Part shown: positions 42,830 through 51,932 of the stretch, piece after piece
Position numbering within the stretch: the stretch's first letter is position 1
Layout: every line of letters starts with the position of its first letter
NCBI RefSeq assembly: GCF_013113735.1
Contig: NZ_CP053346.1
Span: forward strand, 4,540,001-4,604,000
DNA from: Sphingomonas sp. AP4-R1
GTDB lineage: Bacteria > Pseudomonadota > Alphaproteobacteria > Sphingomonadales > Sphingomonadaceae
Length of the DNA: 64,000 nucleotides
Reading direction: 5' to 3'
The notes under the pieces: generated by a model
What the model was told of the DNA's origin: nothing
What the model saw: only the letters and a program-made list of their open reading frames with translations
Database searches by the model: none
Made by a program: the position numbers and the translations under genes

Positions 42830-43705
42830 CTAGCGAGTGTAGAGAGACCGCAGCTTCGTCAGGTCCGCCTTGGTCAGCCCCATCTCGTCGCGGAAATAGC
42901 CTTCGGTGCCGCCGGCATGGCTCTCCACCACCTTGAGCGCGGCCTCGATATAGGCGCGATCCGCAGTCATATAGGCGCGCAGCACGTCGGGCGGCAGTTT
43001 CAGCCATTCGGTCGAGGTCGTCGCCGGACTGCGGATCACCTTCTGCGGATCGAAGTAGCGATTGGTGAGCAGATAATCCTCCACCACCGTATCATGCGGC
43101 ACGCCGAGCGCGCTCAGGATCAGCGCGGCGGCGACGCCCGTCCGGTCTTTGCCGGCCGAGCAGTTGAACGCGAGCGGCACGCGCCCGGCGAGCAATTCAC
43201 CGAACATCCGCCGATACTGGCTGTTGAAGCGCACCAGCATCTGGGGATAGGTCGCGGCCATCGTCGCCTTGGCATTTTCGGCCGTGGGCATCGCGCCCGG
43301 CTTGAAGCCGATGCCGCCGGTCAGATCGGCCATCGCATAATCGTCGGCCAGGACATGCGGCGCGCCCTTGGCCGGCCAGTTCGAAGGCTCGCTCTGCCGT
43401 TCGTCGGTCGAGCGGAAATCGCAGACGGTGCGAATGCCGAGCTTCTGGAGATAGGCGTAATCGGCCGGCGTCAGGAAATGCATCGATCCGGAGCGGTACA
43501 GCACGCCCCAGCGGACGGTGCGGCCATCGGCGGTGCGATAACCGCCAAGATCGCGGAAATTCTGGCCGCCCTGCAGCGGCAACGCCCGCTCGTGCGAGCC
43601 TTCCGCCGACGCGGCCGGCGCCGGCTGGAGGGCTGCGGCCGTGAAGGCCGCCGAAGAGAGCCCGATCGCCGCCAGCGGCAGCGCGAGAAGAGAGGTGAAG
43701 CGCAT
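42830..43705 (-). CDS. Exported protein-tyrosine-phosphatase-like phosphatase (Y_phosphatase3)
   Basis: A 291-residue protein with a signal peptide (to ~residue 26) and the Cys-x5-Arg active-site loop NCSAGKDRTG (Cys182, Arg188). Other family marks are GGQNFRDLGGYRTADG near the mature N-terminus and TVCDFRSTDERQSEPSNW before the loop. The Y_phosphatase3/IphP-like family removes phosphate from Tyr, Ser or small organic phosphates including inositol phosphates. With a periplasmic location and a TBDR 14 bases upstream in the same operon, it probably processes a phosphorylated compound brought in by that receptor. The substrate is inferred. Confidence 0.88.
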   Translation of the reverse strand: MRFTSLLALPLAAIGLSSAAFTAAALQPAPAASAEGSHERALPLQGGQNFRDLGGYRTADGRTVRWGVLYRSGSMHFLTPADYAYLQKLGIRTVCDFRSTDERQSEPSNWPAKGAPHVLADDYAMADLTGGIGFKPGAMPTAENAKATMAATYPQMLVRFNSQYRRMFGELLAGRVPLAFNCSAGKDRTGVAAALILSALGVPHDTVVEDYLLTNRYFDPQKVIRSPATTSTEWLKLPPDVLRAYMTADRAYIEAALKVVESHAGGTEGYFRDEMGLTKADLTKLRSLYTR

Positions 43706-43719
43706 GGATGATATCCCGA

Positions 43720-46023
43720 TCAGAAGGTCAGACGGCCCTCAAGCCCATAGGTGCGCGCCTCGTTGTAGATGGCGTAGGTGCCCAGAGCCGAGCTGAAGTT
43801 CTTGAGAAACATGAAGTCGTTGTTGAACAGGTTGCGCGCCCAGACCGAAACCTGGAGCTTCGCGCCGCCATCGTTCATCCGGATATCGGCCAGCGACAGG
43901 CGCCCGTTGACGGTGAACGATTTGTCGCTCTTCGTCGGATCCGATGACGTCGTATATTGGCGCCCTGCGGCATTGGCATCGAGATGCGCGACGATGCGGG
44001 TGCCGGCACCGCCCACCGGCAGGCTATAATCGATCGCGCCGCTGAGCGCGTTCTTCGGCGTATAGACGGGATAGACCGGCACCAGAGGATTGCCCGTCAC
44101 GAACGGATTGGGCGCCTCGGGCAGGCGGACCGAGGTGTAGGCATAGCTGCCGTTCAGCGTGAGACCGGGCAGCGGCGCCACCGTGATGTCGGCCTCGAAG
44201 CCCTTGATCCGGCCATTGCCATTGGCGTTGGTCGTCTCCAGCGTGGTGCGATTGGCGCCCGGGATCAGCGCGTTGAAGTCGATCTGAACATTCTTGTACT
44301 GGCCGGTATAGGCGGCGACGTTCAGGCGGACGCGACGATCGAGGAACTCGGTCTTGGCGCCGATCTCGAATTCGGACACCGATTCCGGGCCGAAAGCGCG
44401 ATAGGTGAGCGAGCGCGAATTGGCGCCGGCCGCGCGATAGCCGGTGCTCCACTTGCCATAGACATGGACGGTCCGCGTCAGATCCAGCGCGATATTGACG
44501 AGCGGATCGACCCGGTTCGACTTCACGTGCATCGGCAAGGCGCCGGTCACGCCATTCACCACCGGCGTGAAGCCGTTGATCAGATACAGTTCGCCATCCT
44601 TCTTGTCGTGCGAATAGCGTCCGCCCGCCGTCAGGTGGAGGCGCTCGTCCCACACGGGCGGCGTCCAGGTCGCCTGACCGAAGACGGCGGCGCTGTCGGT
44701 CTTGGCGATGCTGGCGCGATCCGGGAAGGGCGACTGGGCGATGCCCGGCGTGGACAACACGGTATAGCCGGTGCCATCCGCATTGAACTTCAGCGTGTTC
44801 GGCGACCACGCATTGTCGCGAACGCGCTCGTGATAATAGAACAGGCCGCTGACGAAATTGACATTGCCGAGATCGCCGAGGAACTGCAGCTCCTCGCTAT
44901 ATTGATGCTGGTAGAAATTGGCGAGGCTGTTGCGGGCGAAATTGGCATTCGGCGCATAGACCGACAGCACCGAGGCGCCATTGTCATATTGCGACTGATC
45001 GAGCTTGCGATAGGAGCTGATCGACTTCAGCTGGAAGCGATCGTCCAGATGCCATTCCAGGTTGAGCATATGGCCGTGCGTGTGGCCAACGCTCTGCTGC
45101 AGCGGCACGCCGACCTGCGCGGTATCCAGCCGATAGGGCGTCGGCTGCATGATCGGTGCCGGCGTCAGCGATCCGCGCGAAACCAGCTCGACCAGATAGG
45201 GCGTGGTCCCGTCGCGCGAGATATCGAATTCATAGGTCGCGCTGAAATCGGCCGACGGCTGCCAGCGCGCGGCGATGTGGCCGCCCCGGCGATCATAGCC
45301 GTTGAAATCCTCCTGCCCCGCCATCGGGTTCTTGATCGTGCCGCTTCGCTTCTGGACGAGGCCGTCCACCTTCACCGCGATATTGCCGACGGCGGGCAGA
45401 TCGACGTGCATGGCGCCTTCATAGCCGCCGAAATTGCTGACGCCGGCCGTGCCGTCGAAGTGGAATTCGCCGCTCGGCTTCTTGGTGACGATGCTGATCG
45501 CGCCGCCTTCGGTGTTGCGACCGAACAGGGTGCCCTGCGGCCCCTTCAGAACCTCGATCCGCTCGACATCATAGAGCGCCGCGCCCAGGCCCTGCGCGCG
45601 GCCGAGATAGACGCCGTTGAGATAGACGCCCGCGCCCTGCTCACGCGCGGGCTGGTTGGCATCGCCCAGCGCGCCGACGCCGCGGATGTTGACGACCAGC
45701 GCGGACTTGCGCGCGAAGAAGGGCGCCACGCGCAGCGACGGGATCGAGCCGTCACCGAGATCGGTGAGCGACAGAACATGGCGGTTGGCCAGATCGTCAC
45801 CGCCGAGAACGGCGATGGCGATCGGCGTGCGCTGCAGATTGGTTTCGCGCTTCTGCGCGGTCACGACGATGTCGTTGAGGCCATCGGAATCGGCCGCCGC
45901 CGCCGCGTCCGGTGCAGGTGCGGCATCCGCGGCGGCTGCCGCGAGCGCGGGCGTCGACGCTGCAAACAAGAGCGCGGCAGCGAGCGCGGGCAAGCCCGTG
46001 CCCCGGCGGAAATCGATCATCAT
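43720..46023 (-). CDS. TonB-dependent receptor, module 1
   Basis: A 767-residue receptor; ATG 46023 (or 46020) follows CAGGGGG. Signal peptide ends ASTPALAA, then an Ala/Asp/Pro-rich linker and TonB box LNDIVVTAQKRETNLQ. The plug has VNIRGVGALGDANQPAREQG and EVLKGPQGTLFGRNTEGGAI, the layout of the common sphingomonad TBDR type associated with diverse organic substrates. The barrel ends RTYGLEGRLTF. It is followed after 14 bases by a periplasmic phosphatase and is divergent from a double-TetR regulator, which likely controls it. The ligand may be an organophosphate; this is inferred from the partner enzyme. Confidence 0.88.
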   Translation of the reverse strand: MMIDFRRGTGLPALAAALLFAASTPALAAAAADAAPAPDAAAAADSDGLNDIVVTAQKRETNLQRTPIAIAVLGGDDLANRHVLSLTDLGDGSIPSLRVAPFFARKSALVVNIRGVGALGDANQPAREQGAGVYLNGVYLGRAQGLGAALYDVERIEVLKGPQGTLFGRNTEGGAISIVTKKPSGEFHFDGTAGVSNFGGYEGAMHVDLPAVGNIAVKVDGLVQKRSGTIKNPMAGQEDFNGYDRRGGHIAARWQPSADFSATYEFDISRDGTTPYLVELVSRGSLTPAPIMQPTPYRLDTAQVGVPLQQSVGHTHGHMLNLEWHLDDRFQLKSISSYRKLDQSQYDNGASVLSVYAPNANFARNSLANFYQHQYSEELQFLGDLGNVNFVSGLFYYHERVRDNAWSPNTLKFNADGTGYTVLSTPGIAQSPFPDRASIAKTDSAAVFGQATWTPPVWDERLHLTAGGRYSHDKKDGELYLINGFTPVVNGVTGALPMHVKSNRVDPLVNIALDLTRTVHVYGKWSTGYRAAGANSRSLTYRAFGPESVSEFEIGAKTEFLDRRVRLNVAAYTGQYKNVQIDFNALIPGANRTTLETTNANGNGRIKGFEADITVAPLPGLTLNGSYAYTSVRLPEAPNPFVTGNPLVPVYPVYTPKNALSGAIDYSLPVGGAGTRIVAHLDANAAGRQYTTSSDPTKSDKSFTVNGRLSLADIRMNDGGAKLQVSVWARNLFNNDFMFLKNFSSALGTYAIYNEARTYGLEGRLTF

Positions 46024-46047
46024 GGTAGCCCCCTGAGGTGAGTCGCG

Positions 46048-46136
46048 GAATGTTTCGAGGGCCGATTAGAACGTTTGTATGGCACTCCTGTTACGTTCGT
46101 CTTGTTTACTTTTTATCGTCATGGAATGTTTGTATG
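46048..46136. promoter_or_regulatory. Repeated GAAYGTTT motif in the divergent promoter region
   Basis: GAACGTTTGTATG (46069-46081) and GAATGTTTGTATG (46124-46136) are 13-base direct repeats with one difference, 55 bases apart. A partial third copy GAATGTTT begins at 46048, 21 bases (two helical turns) before the first. They lie between the TBDR and the double-TetR gene. Confidence 0.55.
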
Positions 46137-46194
46137 AGCCATCATCGAAAGGTTTCGGCCACCAAGCCGACAGAGATCGGATCAGGGAAACCAT

Positions 46195-47421
46195 ATGCTC
46201 GGGCAGGGCAGTGAAGGCAGAAAAGAGAGCGAAGGCTCGGCACAAAAGCTGATCGAAGCCGTGCTTACGCAGTGGGAGTATCGCGGATCCAGCGCGATCT
46301 CCGCCCGCTCGTTGACGACGGAGGCCGGCGTCCCCGTCTCCAGCCTCTATCACCACTTCGGAAATCTGGAACACTTGTATCTGAGTGCGCAGGCCCATGC
46401 GCGATTGGAAGCCGAACGCTGGTGCGCCAAGCATCTGGACTCGTTGGCCGTCGCCGGCTGGCTGCCGCCGAGCGCCTTTCCCGCCCTCCTCGCCGTGCTG
46501 ATCGACGACTGGACCGAGCGGCAACGCCGCCTCGCCTTCGCCTGGCGGGAATGCGCGCTGGCGGCCGCGCGCGAACCCAGTTTCATGGCCGAGATGGAGG
46601 CCTGGCGCGCGCTCTGGTCCTCTTTCTGGCAGACCGTCTGCGACCGGTGCGGCCGATCCCGCTTCGGGGAACTGACCGCCTTCTTCTTCTACAATGAGAG
46701 CCTGTTCCACCTGATCCGCTGGCATCGCGCGATCGATTGCGCGGCGCTGCACGATCTCTGCGCCGGATGGAGCCGCTGGCTCGAAGGAGAACTCGCCGAG
46801 GAAGGCCCCTGGCGCCGCGCCGCGCGCGAGGAAGCGGCGCGGACGATGCCGAGCCTGCCGGTGCAGGGCGAGCTTTCGGGGCGCATCGCCGAGGCCGCCG
46901 CGACCATCCTTCTGCGCGAAGGCCTGTCCGCCCTGACGCATCGGGCGGTCGCGGCCGAGGCGGGGCTGACGCTGGGAGTCGTGTCACACAATGTCCGGAC
47001 CAGTGCCGATCTGGTCCGCGCCGCGTTCGAGATGGTCTATCGGCGGGTGTCGGGCAGCGACACGCTGACGCCGCAGCCGCTGGACGTCAGCGATGACGAA
47101 CTGATCGGCCTGCTGCTGGGCTTCCAGCGCGACGAAAAGCCCCTGCCCTCGCTCGACGAACTCCTGCTGGCCGTCGCGCGCGATCCTTCGCTCGCCAGTT
47201 TCATCCCCCAGCTTCGCTACATGCGCGGCCGGACGAGCGGCGTGTTGCTTCCCGCGATCGCCGGCGGCGGGCGCACCGGATCGCCACTCGATCACGCTTT
47301 GCTCTCGGCTGTCGCTTCGGGCATGCGCCAGGCCTGCCTCGGCACGTCGGAGGATGAGGCCCGTCGGCGCGTCGAGCAAACCGTGGCGACGCTCATCGGA
47401 ATGCTGCGCCGAAACGCCTGA
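46195..47421 (+). CDS. Double-TetR transcriptional regulator (two TetR domains in one chain)
   Basis: A 408-residue protein, about twice the normal TetR length, ATG 46195 after AGGGAAACC. The first DNA-binding domain is at ~15-62 (HTH SARSLTTEAGVPVSSLYHHF) with its ligand domain to ~205; a second TetR_N-like domain is at ~227-280 (IAEAAATILLREGLSALTHR, then AVAAEAGLTLGVVSHNVRTS), with a second C-terminal domain to the end. TetR proteins act as homodimers, so a tandem chain can act as a single-chain pseudo-dimer with two different recognition helices. It is divergent from the TBDR-phosphatase operon and upstream of a carrier gene; the repeated GAAYGTTT motif is a candidate operator. Confidence 0.85.
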   Translation: MLGQGSEGRKESEGSAQKLIEAVLTQWEYRGSSAISARSLTTEAGVPVSSLYHHFGNLEHLYLSAQAHARLEAERWCAKHLDSLAVAGWLPPSAFPALLAVLIDDWTERQRRLAFAWRECALAAAREPSFMAEMEAWRALWSSFWQTVCDRCGRSRFGELTAFFFYNESLFHLIRWHRAIDCAALHDLCAGWSRWLEGELAEEGPWRRAAREEAARTMPSLPVQGELSGRIAEAAATILLREGLSALTHRAVAAEAGLTLGVVSHNVRTSADLVRAAFEMVYRRVSGSDTLTPQPLDVSDDELIGLLLGFQRDEKPLPSLDELLLAVARDPSLASFIPQLRYMRGRTSGVLLPAIAGGGRTGSPLDHALLSAVASGMRQACLGTSEDEARRRVEQTVATLIGMLRRNA

Positions 47422-47492
47422 AAGGCGCCTGTCACAGAAAATTGCGAAAAGGCTGCCGGGCCGCAACACTGCGGCCGGCGGGAACCGGGCCT

Positions 47493-48814
47493 GTGGCAGC
47501 GAGCGAGACAGAAAGACGACTCGGCTGGGGCCGGTTGGCGATCTTTTCGCTGCCTATTCTGCTGATTCAGGCGATCGAGATTCCGTGGCGCACCTATCTG
47601 CCCGCCTTCCTCACCGGACCGCTCGGCTTCGGACTGGCGGCGGCGGGCACATTGCTGGCGGCGATCCGCTTGTTCGATGTCGGCTTCGATCTGTTCGTCG
47701 GCTGGGCGAGCGATCGCTGGCCAACCCGCTTCGGCCGCCGCAAACCGTGGATGGCGGCGGGCGTGCCGCTGATCATGGCGGGATCGGCAGGCGTTTTTCT
47801 GGCGCCGCCGGGCGCCTCACTGGGCGTTCTGGCCATCTGGGCGGTGCTGCTGCACGCCGGCTATACGATGGTGGTGACGCCACATGGCGGCTGGGGGCTG
47901 GAAGTCGGCCGCACGCCCCGGGAGCGATTGCGCGTGATCGCGGTCAAGACATGGTTCGGTGCGCTGGCCACGCCGCTGGTGGTCTTTCTCCCGAGTCTGC
48001 TCGAGCGCACGATCGCCGCCGACCGGACGATGCAGATGCGCGCGATGGGCGCCGCGATCCTGCTGCTCGCGCCGATCATCATCGCGTGGGTGCTCCGCGT
48101 GATCCCCGAACCGGAGACGGTATCGCAGCAAGATGCCCCCCAGCGGAGCATGCTGGACGGAATAAGAGAGCTGCTCCGCCATCCCAGCTTCGCGCGGATC
48201 GCATCGCTCTACGCGTTGGCGGGGCTGACCGAGGCGACCGGTTCGGGCTCCTTCATATTCTTCGTCGAAGGACCGCTCGGCCTGCGCGGCTGGGCCAGCA
48301 CATTGCTGTTGATCCAGGCCCTGATCGCGTTGATGTCGTTGCCGGCCTGGGCCTGGACCGGTGCCCGGATCGGCAAGCGGCGCGCGCTGGCGATCGCGCT
48401 CGTCGTGCAGGCCGGCGCGATGGCGCTGGTGCTGATCGTGCCGCCCGGCGCGGCGACGATCGGCCTCGCGTTGCTCGCCGTCCGCTATGCCTGCTGGGGC
48501 GTGGACTTCCTGTTCCTCCGCGCGATGGTGGCCGATCTGGCGGGAGCGCGATGGACTCCGGCCACAACAGTTCGGCCACCCATTATTCGGCCTTCAACGT
48601 CACGCTTCGCATCTCGTTCAGCCTGGGCGCGGGGCTGGTTTTGTGGATACCGGCGCTGCTCGGTGCCGCCCCCGGCAGCGGCGCTCCGTTCGACGATGCG
48701 ATGCGCCTGGTCTTCACCGTCCCGGCCTGCCTCGGCGCCATCTGCAGCCTGCTTCTTCTGGCGCACGAAAACAGATCGCTTGCAAAGCTGGCCGGTCACA
48801 GGCGGCCGGCCTGA
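47493..48814 (+). pseudogene. GPH/MelB-type MFS sugar-cation symporter with a frameshift
   Basis: The frame starting at GTG 47493 encodes an MFS_2/GPH-type transporter: RTYLPAFLTGPLGFGLAAA, the charged motif RLFDVGFDLFVGWASDRW, TRFGRRKPW, and further helices to FLFLRAMVADLAG. Around 48540-48551 the good homology leaves this frame, and the last part (MDSGHNSSATHYSAFNVTLR, LGAGLVLWIPALLGAAPGSG, ending at 48814) is in the frame one base back. A one-base deletion explains this; joined, it gives ~440 residues, the family's normal size. It could be a real inactivation or a sequencing error. It follows the double-TetR gene by 71 bases and may transport the ligand of module 1. Confidence 0.75.
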
Positions 48815-48929
48815 CCAAGGCACCGCGGCCGGCGCATCCGTTGCCCGTTCGTCGCTTTCCAGGTTTGCTGAGAGCTCGGAAAAGTCGGGATCAGGCGCAC
48901 AGCGCCTCAACAGGCGATGGTCAGAACGG

Positions 48930-49550
48930 CTAGGCCGCTTTCGGCAACCGCCCGGTACCGACATGAAGCACGGTCTGCTCGCCGCCCTCGATGCGGAAGA
49001 TCGTGCCCTGGGGCGCGTCGTCGGCCAGATCGACGCCCTCGAACGGAGCACCCCCGGCCAGCAGCCCGCGCAGCACACGCAGCGTCACGCCGTGGCTGAT
49101 CACCAGCACGTCCCGGTCCGGCGCGAGGTCCGCGACCCACGAGCGGAGCCGCGCGGCGATCTCTGGATACCATTCGCCTTCGGGCGGGCGCACCGAGAAG
49201 ATATGCCGGTCGGGACAATGGATCGGCCCGATCTCGGCCACGACATCCTTGTAGAGCCGTCCCTGCCAGGCACCGACATCGATCTCCAGCAGGCGCGGAT
49301 CGGTGCGGATGTCGAAGAAGTCGCGGCCGAGATGCTCGGCGATGATCGCGGCGGTCTGCAGCGTCCTGCCCGAGGGCGACGCCCAGATGTCGCAATCCGG
49401 ACTCAGCCCTTCGTCGGCCGCCAGCGCCACCCCCATCGCCTCGGCTTGCGCAATGCCGGCGCGGGTCAGCGGCGTGTGCCCCATATGACCCTGCATGCGG
49501 CCGCCCGCATTGTAGACCGTCTCGGCATGGCGGGCGATCGTGATCCGCAT
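48930..49550 (-). CDS. Histidine phosphatase family protein (phosphoglycerate-mutase-like)
   Basis: A 206-residue cytoplasmic phosphatase. The RHG-type motif ARHAETVYN carries the phospho-accepting His8, with Arg7 next to it; SPSGRTLQTA (Arg62), the acid Glu89 in LLEIDVGAWQG and His153 in VISHGVTLR complete the branch 1 histidine-phosphatase active site. No signal peptide. AGGAAAA lies upstream of ATG 49550. It is 17 bases after a TBDR stop, so it is the last gene of an operon with an MFS and a metallophosphoesterase. It probably dephosphorylates an imported compound in the cytoplasm; the substrate is unknown. Confidence 0.9.
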   Translation of the reverse strand: MRITIARHAETVYNAGGRMQGHMGHTPLTRAGIAQAEAMGVALAADEGLSPDCDIWASPSGRTLQTAAIIAEHLGRDFFDIRTDPRLLEIDVGAWQGRLYKDVVAEIGPIHCPDRHIFSVRPPEGEWYPEIAARLRSWVADLAPDRDVLVISHGVTLRVLRGLLAGGAPFEGVDLADDAPQGTIFRIEGGEQTVLHVGTGRLPKAA

Positions 49551-49567
49551 CGAACCGGCTTTTCCTG

Positions 49568-51844
49568 TCAGAGCGCCATCGAGGCGCGGGCGAAGAATTC
49601 GCGACCGTTCGTGCCGATACCCCCGACCTCCGGATATTGATAGCTGCCCCCCTGGCTGAGCGCGCGATCCACGATCCGGTCGGGTGCGACATTGCCGAGA
49701 TTGAGTACGCCTACCCCGAACGTGAAGCGGCGGCCCACCTTCACGTCCGCCACCAGATCCACCGTCGTCACAGCCGAGAAGACCTGCTCCTGCACGAGCG
49801 AGATCGCCTTGAAGCGGCCGAAGCGGACGACATCGGCATTCAGCGCGAGCGGCCCCAGATCGAGCCGCGCCGATCCCGTCACCTTGTCGCGCGGCTGGGC
49901 GGTGGTCAGCAGATCGAGCGCCATCGTGCCCAGCAGCGGCAGCGCCGGCACGACGGTGTTGGCGGCGAGCCGGTCGACATCCGTCTTCGCCCGCGCATAG
50001 CCCGCATTCAGCGACAGGCGCGCGCCTTGCGCGATCCGCCCGCGCCAGCCCGCGACGATCTCATAGCCGTCGGTGGTGGTATCCAGCGCATTGGTGAAGA
50101 AGCGGACCTGGCTGGCATTGGTGATGCCCGCGGTTCGCAGCACGGCGGTGACGGCCGCGCCGCTGAGCGTGTCGCTGAGCGCGATGCGATCGTCGATCTT
50201 GATATGGAAGACGTCGGCGGTCAGCGTGAAGCCATGTCCGGGCGTCAGCACGACGCCACCGCTGATGCTGCGCGATTTCTCCCGCTTCAGCGATTGCGCG
50301 CCGAGGGCGCGAGCGACCGGATCGTCCACCGCGAACGTGCCCACGTTGACGAGGACGCCACCGCTCGACTGGCTGGTGACGGTGCTGAAGCCGCTCTGCT
50401 GAAGCGAGGGTGCGCGGAAGCCGGTCGATCCCGTCGCGCGCAAGGCGATGAACGACGCAGGCTTCACCAGCGCGCTGACCTTTCCGGTCACGGCGCTGCC
50501 GAAATCGCTATAATGTTCGTAGCGCACCGCGCCGCCCAGGGTGACGATGGTGACGGGCTTCAGCTCAGCATCGAGAAAGGCGCTGACGGCGTTGCGCGAG
50601 AGGCTGACCGGGCTCGGCGGGTTGAAGCCCGGAAAGCCTTGAGCCCCTGCTCCCGTGAACGACGCCGCCTCGCCCGACCGGATCGAATAATGTTCGTGGC
50701 GATGTTCGACGCCCACCGCGACATTCGCGCCGGCCAGCAGCGCGAACGGACGGCTCAGCGTGAGGTTGGCGACATTCTGGAAATAGCGCGCGCCGCCCGC
50801 GTCGAACCGCGTCGGGCTGGCCGCGCCGAGCGAGGTGTTCGCCGTATCCTTCGCGAGGAACTGCGCGTCGTTATAGCCGATCGTGTCGCTCAGATCCCAC
50901 TTCCAGCCACCGATCGCACCGCGCAGGCCGAACGTGCCGCCCGCATCGTCCTGATTGAGGCGGATGTGGGGGATGAAGCCGTTCGGATAGAGGACCGAGA
51001 TGCCCGGCGCGCGGAACTGGGCCGGGCTGGTCGAGCGGCGATGGGAATAGGTCGCATCGCCATACAGTTCGACGCCGCCGAGATCGTAGCGGGCGTTCAG
51101 CGCTGTGTTGATGTCCATCGCGTCTGGATCGCCCTGCTCGCCGGTGATCCGGCCATAGCGGCTGTCGACCGCGACGCGGTTGGTGGGCGATTGCGAGCGC
51201 AGCTCGGCCGTCAAATTGAGGCTGCCGTGGGCGCCGAGTTTCAGCCCCTTGTTGACGGTCGCCACATAGAGCGCGCCGTCGCCCGCGCCCGTCCTCCCGG
51301 CCTGCGCCGTGGCGCTGCCGCCGCTCGCATCGGACTTGAGGACGATGTTGATCACGCCCGCAATCGCATCCGAGCCATATTGGGCGGCGGCGCCATCGCG
51401 CAGCACCTCGATCCGGGCGATGGCCGCGAGCGGGATCGTGGCCAGATCGATCGGCGCCGATCCGCGCCCGATCACGTTGTTGAAGTTGATGACGGAAGAG
51501 GCATGCCAGCGTTTGCCGTTGACCAGCACCAGCACCTCGTCGGGCGAGAGGCCCCGCAGCGTGGCGGCGCGGGTGTTCGCGGCGGACGGCGCCGTCGCCG
51601 AACGCGGATAGTTGAACGACGGCGCGATGAATTGCAGCGCGCGCGGCAGATCGGTCATCCCCCGCGCCATCAGATCCTCGCCGCTATAGACGTCGACGGG
51701 CGCCGGGGAGTCTGTCGCCGGACGGCCTGCCGTGCGGGTGCCGAGGACGACGATCGAATCGTCCGATGCCGGCGCATCCTGAGCGAAAGCGGGCGAAGCG
51801 AGAGTGGCGCCGGCGAGAGCGATCGCGCGCAGAGAGAAGGTCAT
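49568..51844 (-). CDS. TonB-dependent receptor, module 2
   Basis: A 758-residue receptor from ATG 51844 (GGGATCC upstream); the open frame extends further upstream into the MFS gene but the signal peptide MTFSLRAIALAGATLASPAFA fixes the start. TonB box SIVVLGTRT. The plug contains PRALQFIAPSFNYPRSATAP, LRGLSPDEVLVLVNGKRW and EVLRDGAAAQYGSDAIAGVI, a form seen in receptors without STN domain. The barrel ends FFARASMAL. It lies in an operon with a spinster-like MFS upstream and a histidine phosphatase downstream, suggesting import of a phosphorylated ligand. That assignment is inferred from neighbours. Confidence 0.9.
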   Translation of the reverse strand: MTFSLRAIALAGATLASPAFAQDAPASDDSIVVLGTRTAGRPATDSPAPVDVYSGEDLMARGMTDLPRALQFIAPSFNYPRSATAPSAANTRAATLRGLSPDEVLVLVNGKRWHASSVINFNNVIGRGSAPIDLATIPLAAIARIEVLRDGAAAQYGSDAIAGVINIVLKSDASGGSATAQAGRTGAGDGALYVATVNKGLKLGAHGSLNLTAELRSQSPTNRVAVDSRYGRITGEQGDPDAMDINTALNARYDLGGVELYGDATYSHRRSTSPAQFRAPGISVLYPNGFIPHIRLNQDDAGGTFGLRGAIGGWKWDLSDTIGYNDAQFLAKDTANTSLGAASPTRFDAGGARYFQNVANLTLSRPFALLAGANVAVGVEHRHEHYSIRSGEAASFTGAGAQGFPGFNPPSPVSLSRNAVSAFLDAELKPVTIVTLGGAVRYEHYSDFGSAVTGKVSALVKPASFIALRATGSTGFRAPSLQQSGFSTVTSQSSGGVLVNVGTFAVDDPVARALGAQSLKREKSRSISGGVVLTPGHGFTLTADVFHIKIDDRIALSDTLSGAAVTAVLRTAGITNASQVRFFTNALDTTTDGYEIVAGWRGRIAQGARLSLNAGYARAKTDVDRLAANTVVPALPLLGTMALDLLTTAQPRDKVTGSARLDLGPLALNADVVRFGRFKAISLVQEQVFSAVTTVDLVADVKVGRRFTFGVGVLNLGNVAPDRIVDRALSQGGSYQYPEVGGIGTNGREFFARASMAL

Positions 51845-51932
51845 GATGGATCCCGATTCTGAGGCTGTCGCCACCGTGTAGAGGGGCTGGGGCACGAGCC
51901 GGTATCGCGGAGGTTCGCAGCCTTGTTGTGCG

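Noticed and set aside
46048..46136. Possible CRISPR-like repeat
   Set aside because: Only two full and one partial copy with unequal spacing; fits operator repeats better. No cas genes are present.
46066..46941. Minus-strand open frame across the promoter region and double-TetR gene
   Set aside because: It overlaps the well-supported TetR domains on the plus strand and has no own homology.
48540..48560. Programmed ribosomal frameshift in the GPH carrier
   Set aside because: No slippery heptamer or clear stimulatory structure, and the family does not use frameshifting; a mutation or sequencing error is simpler.
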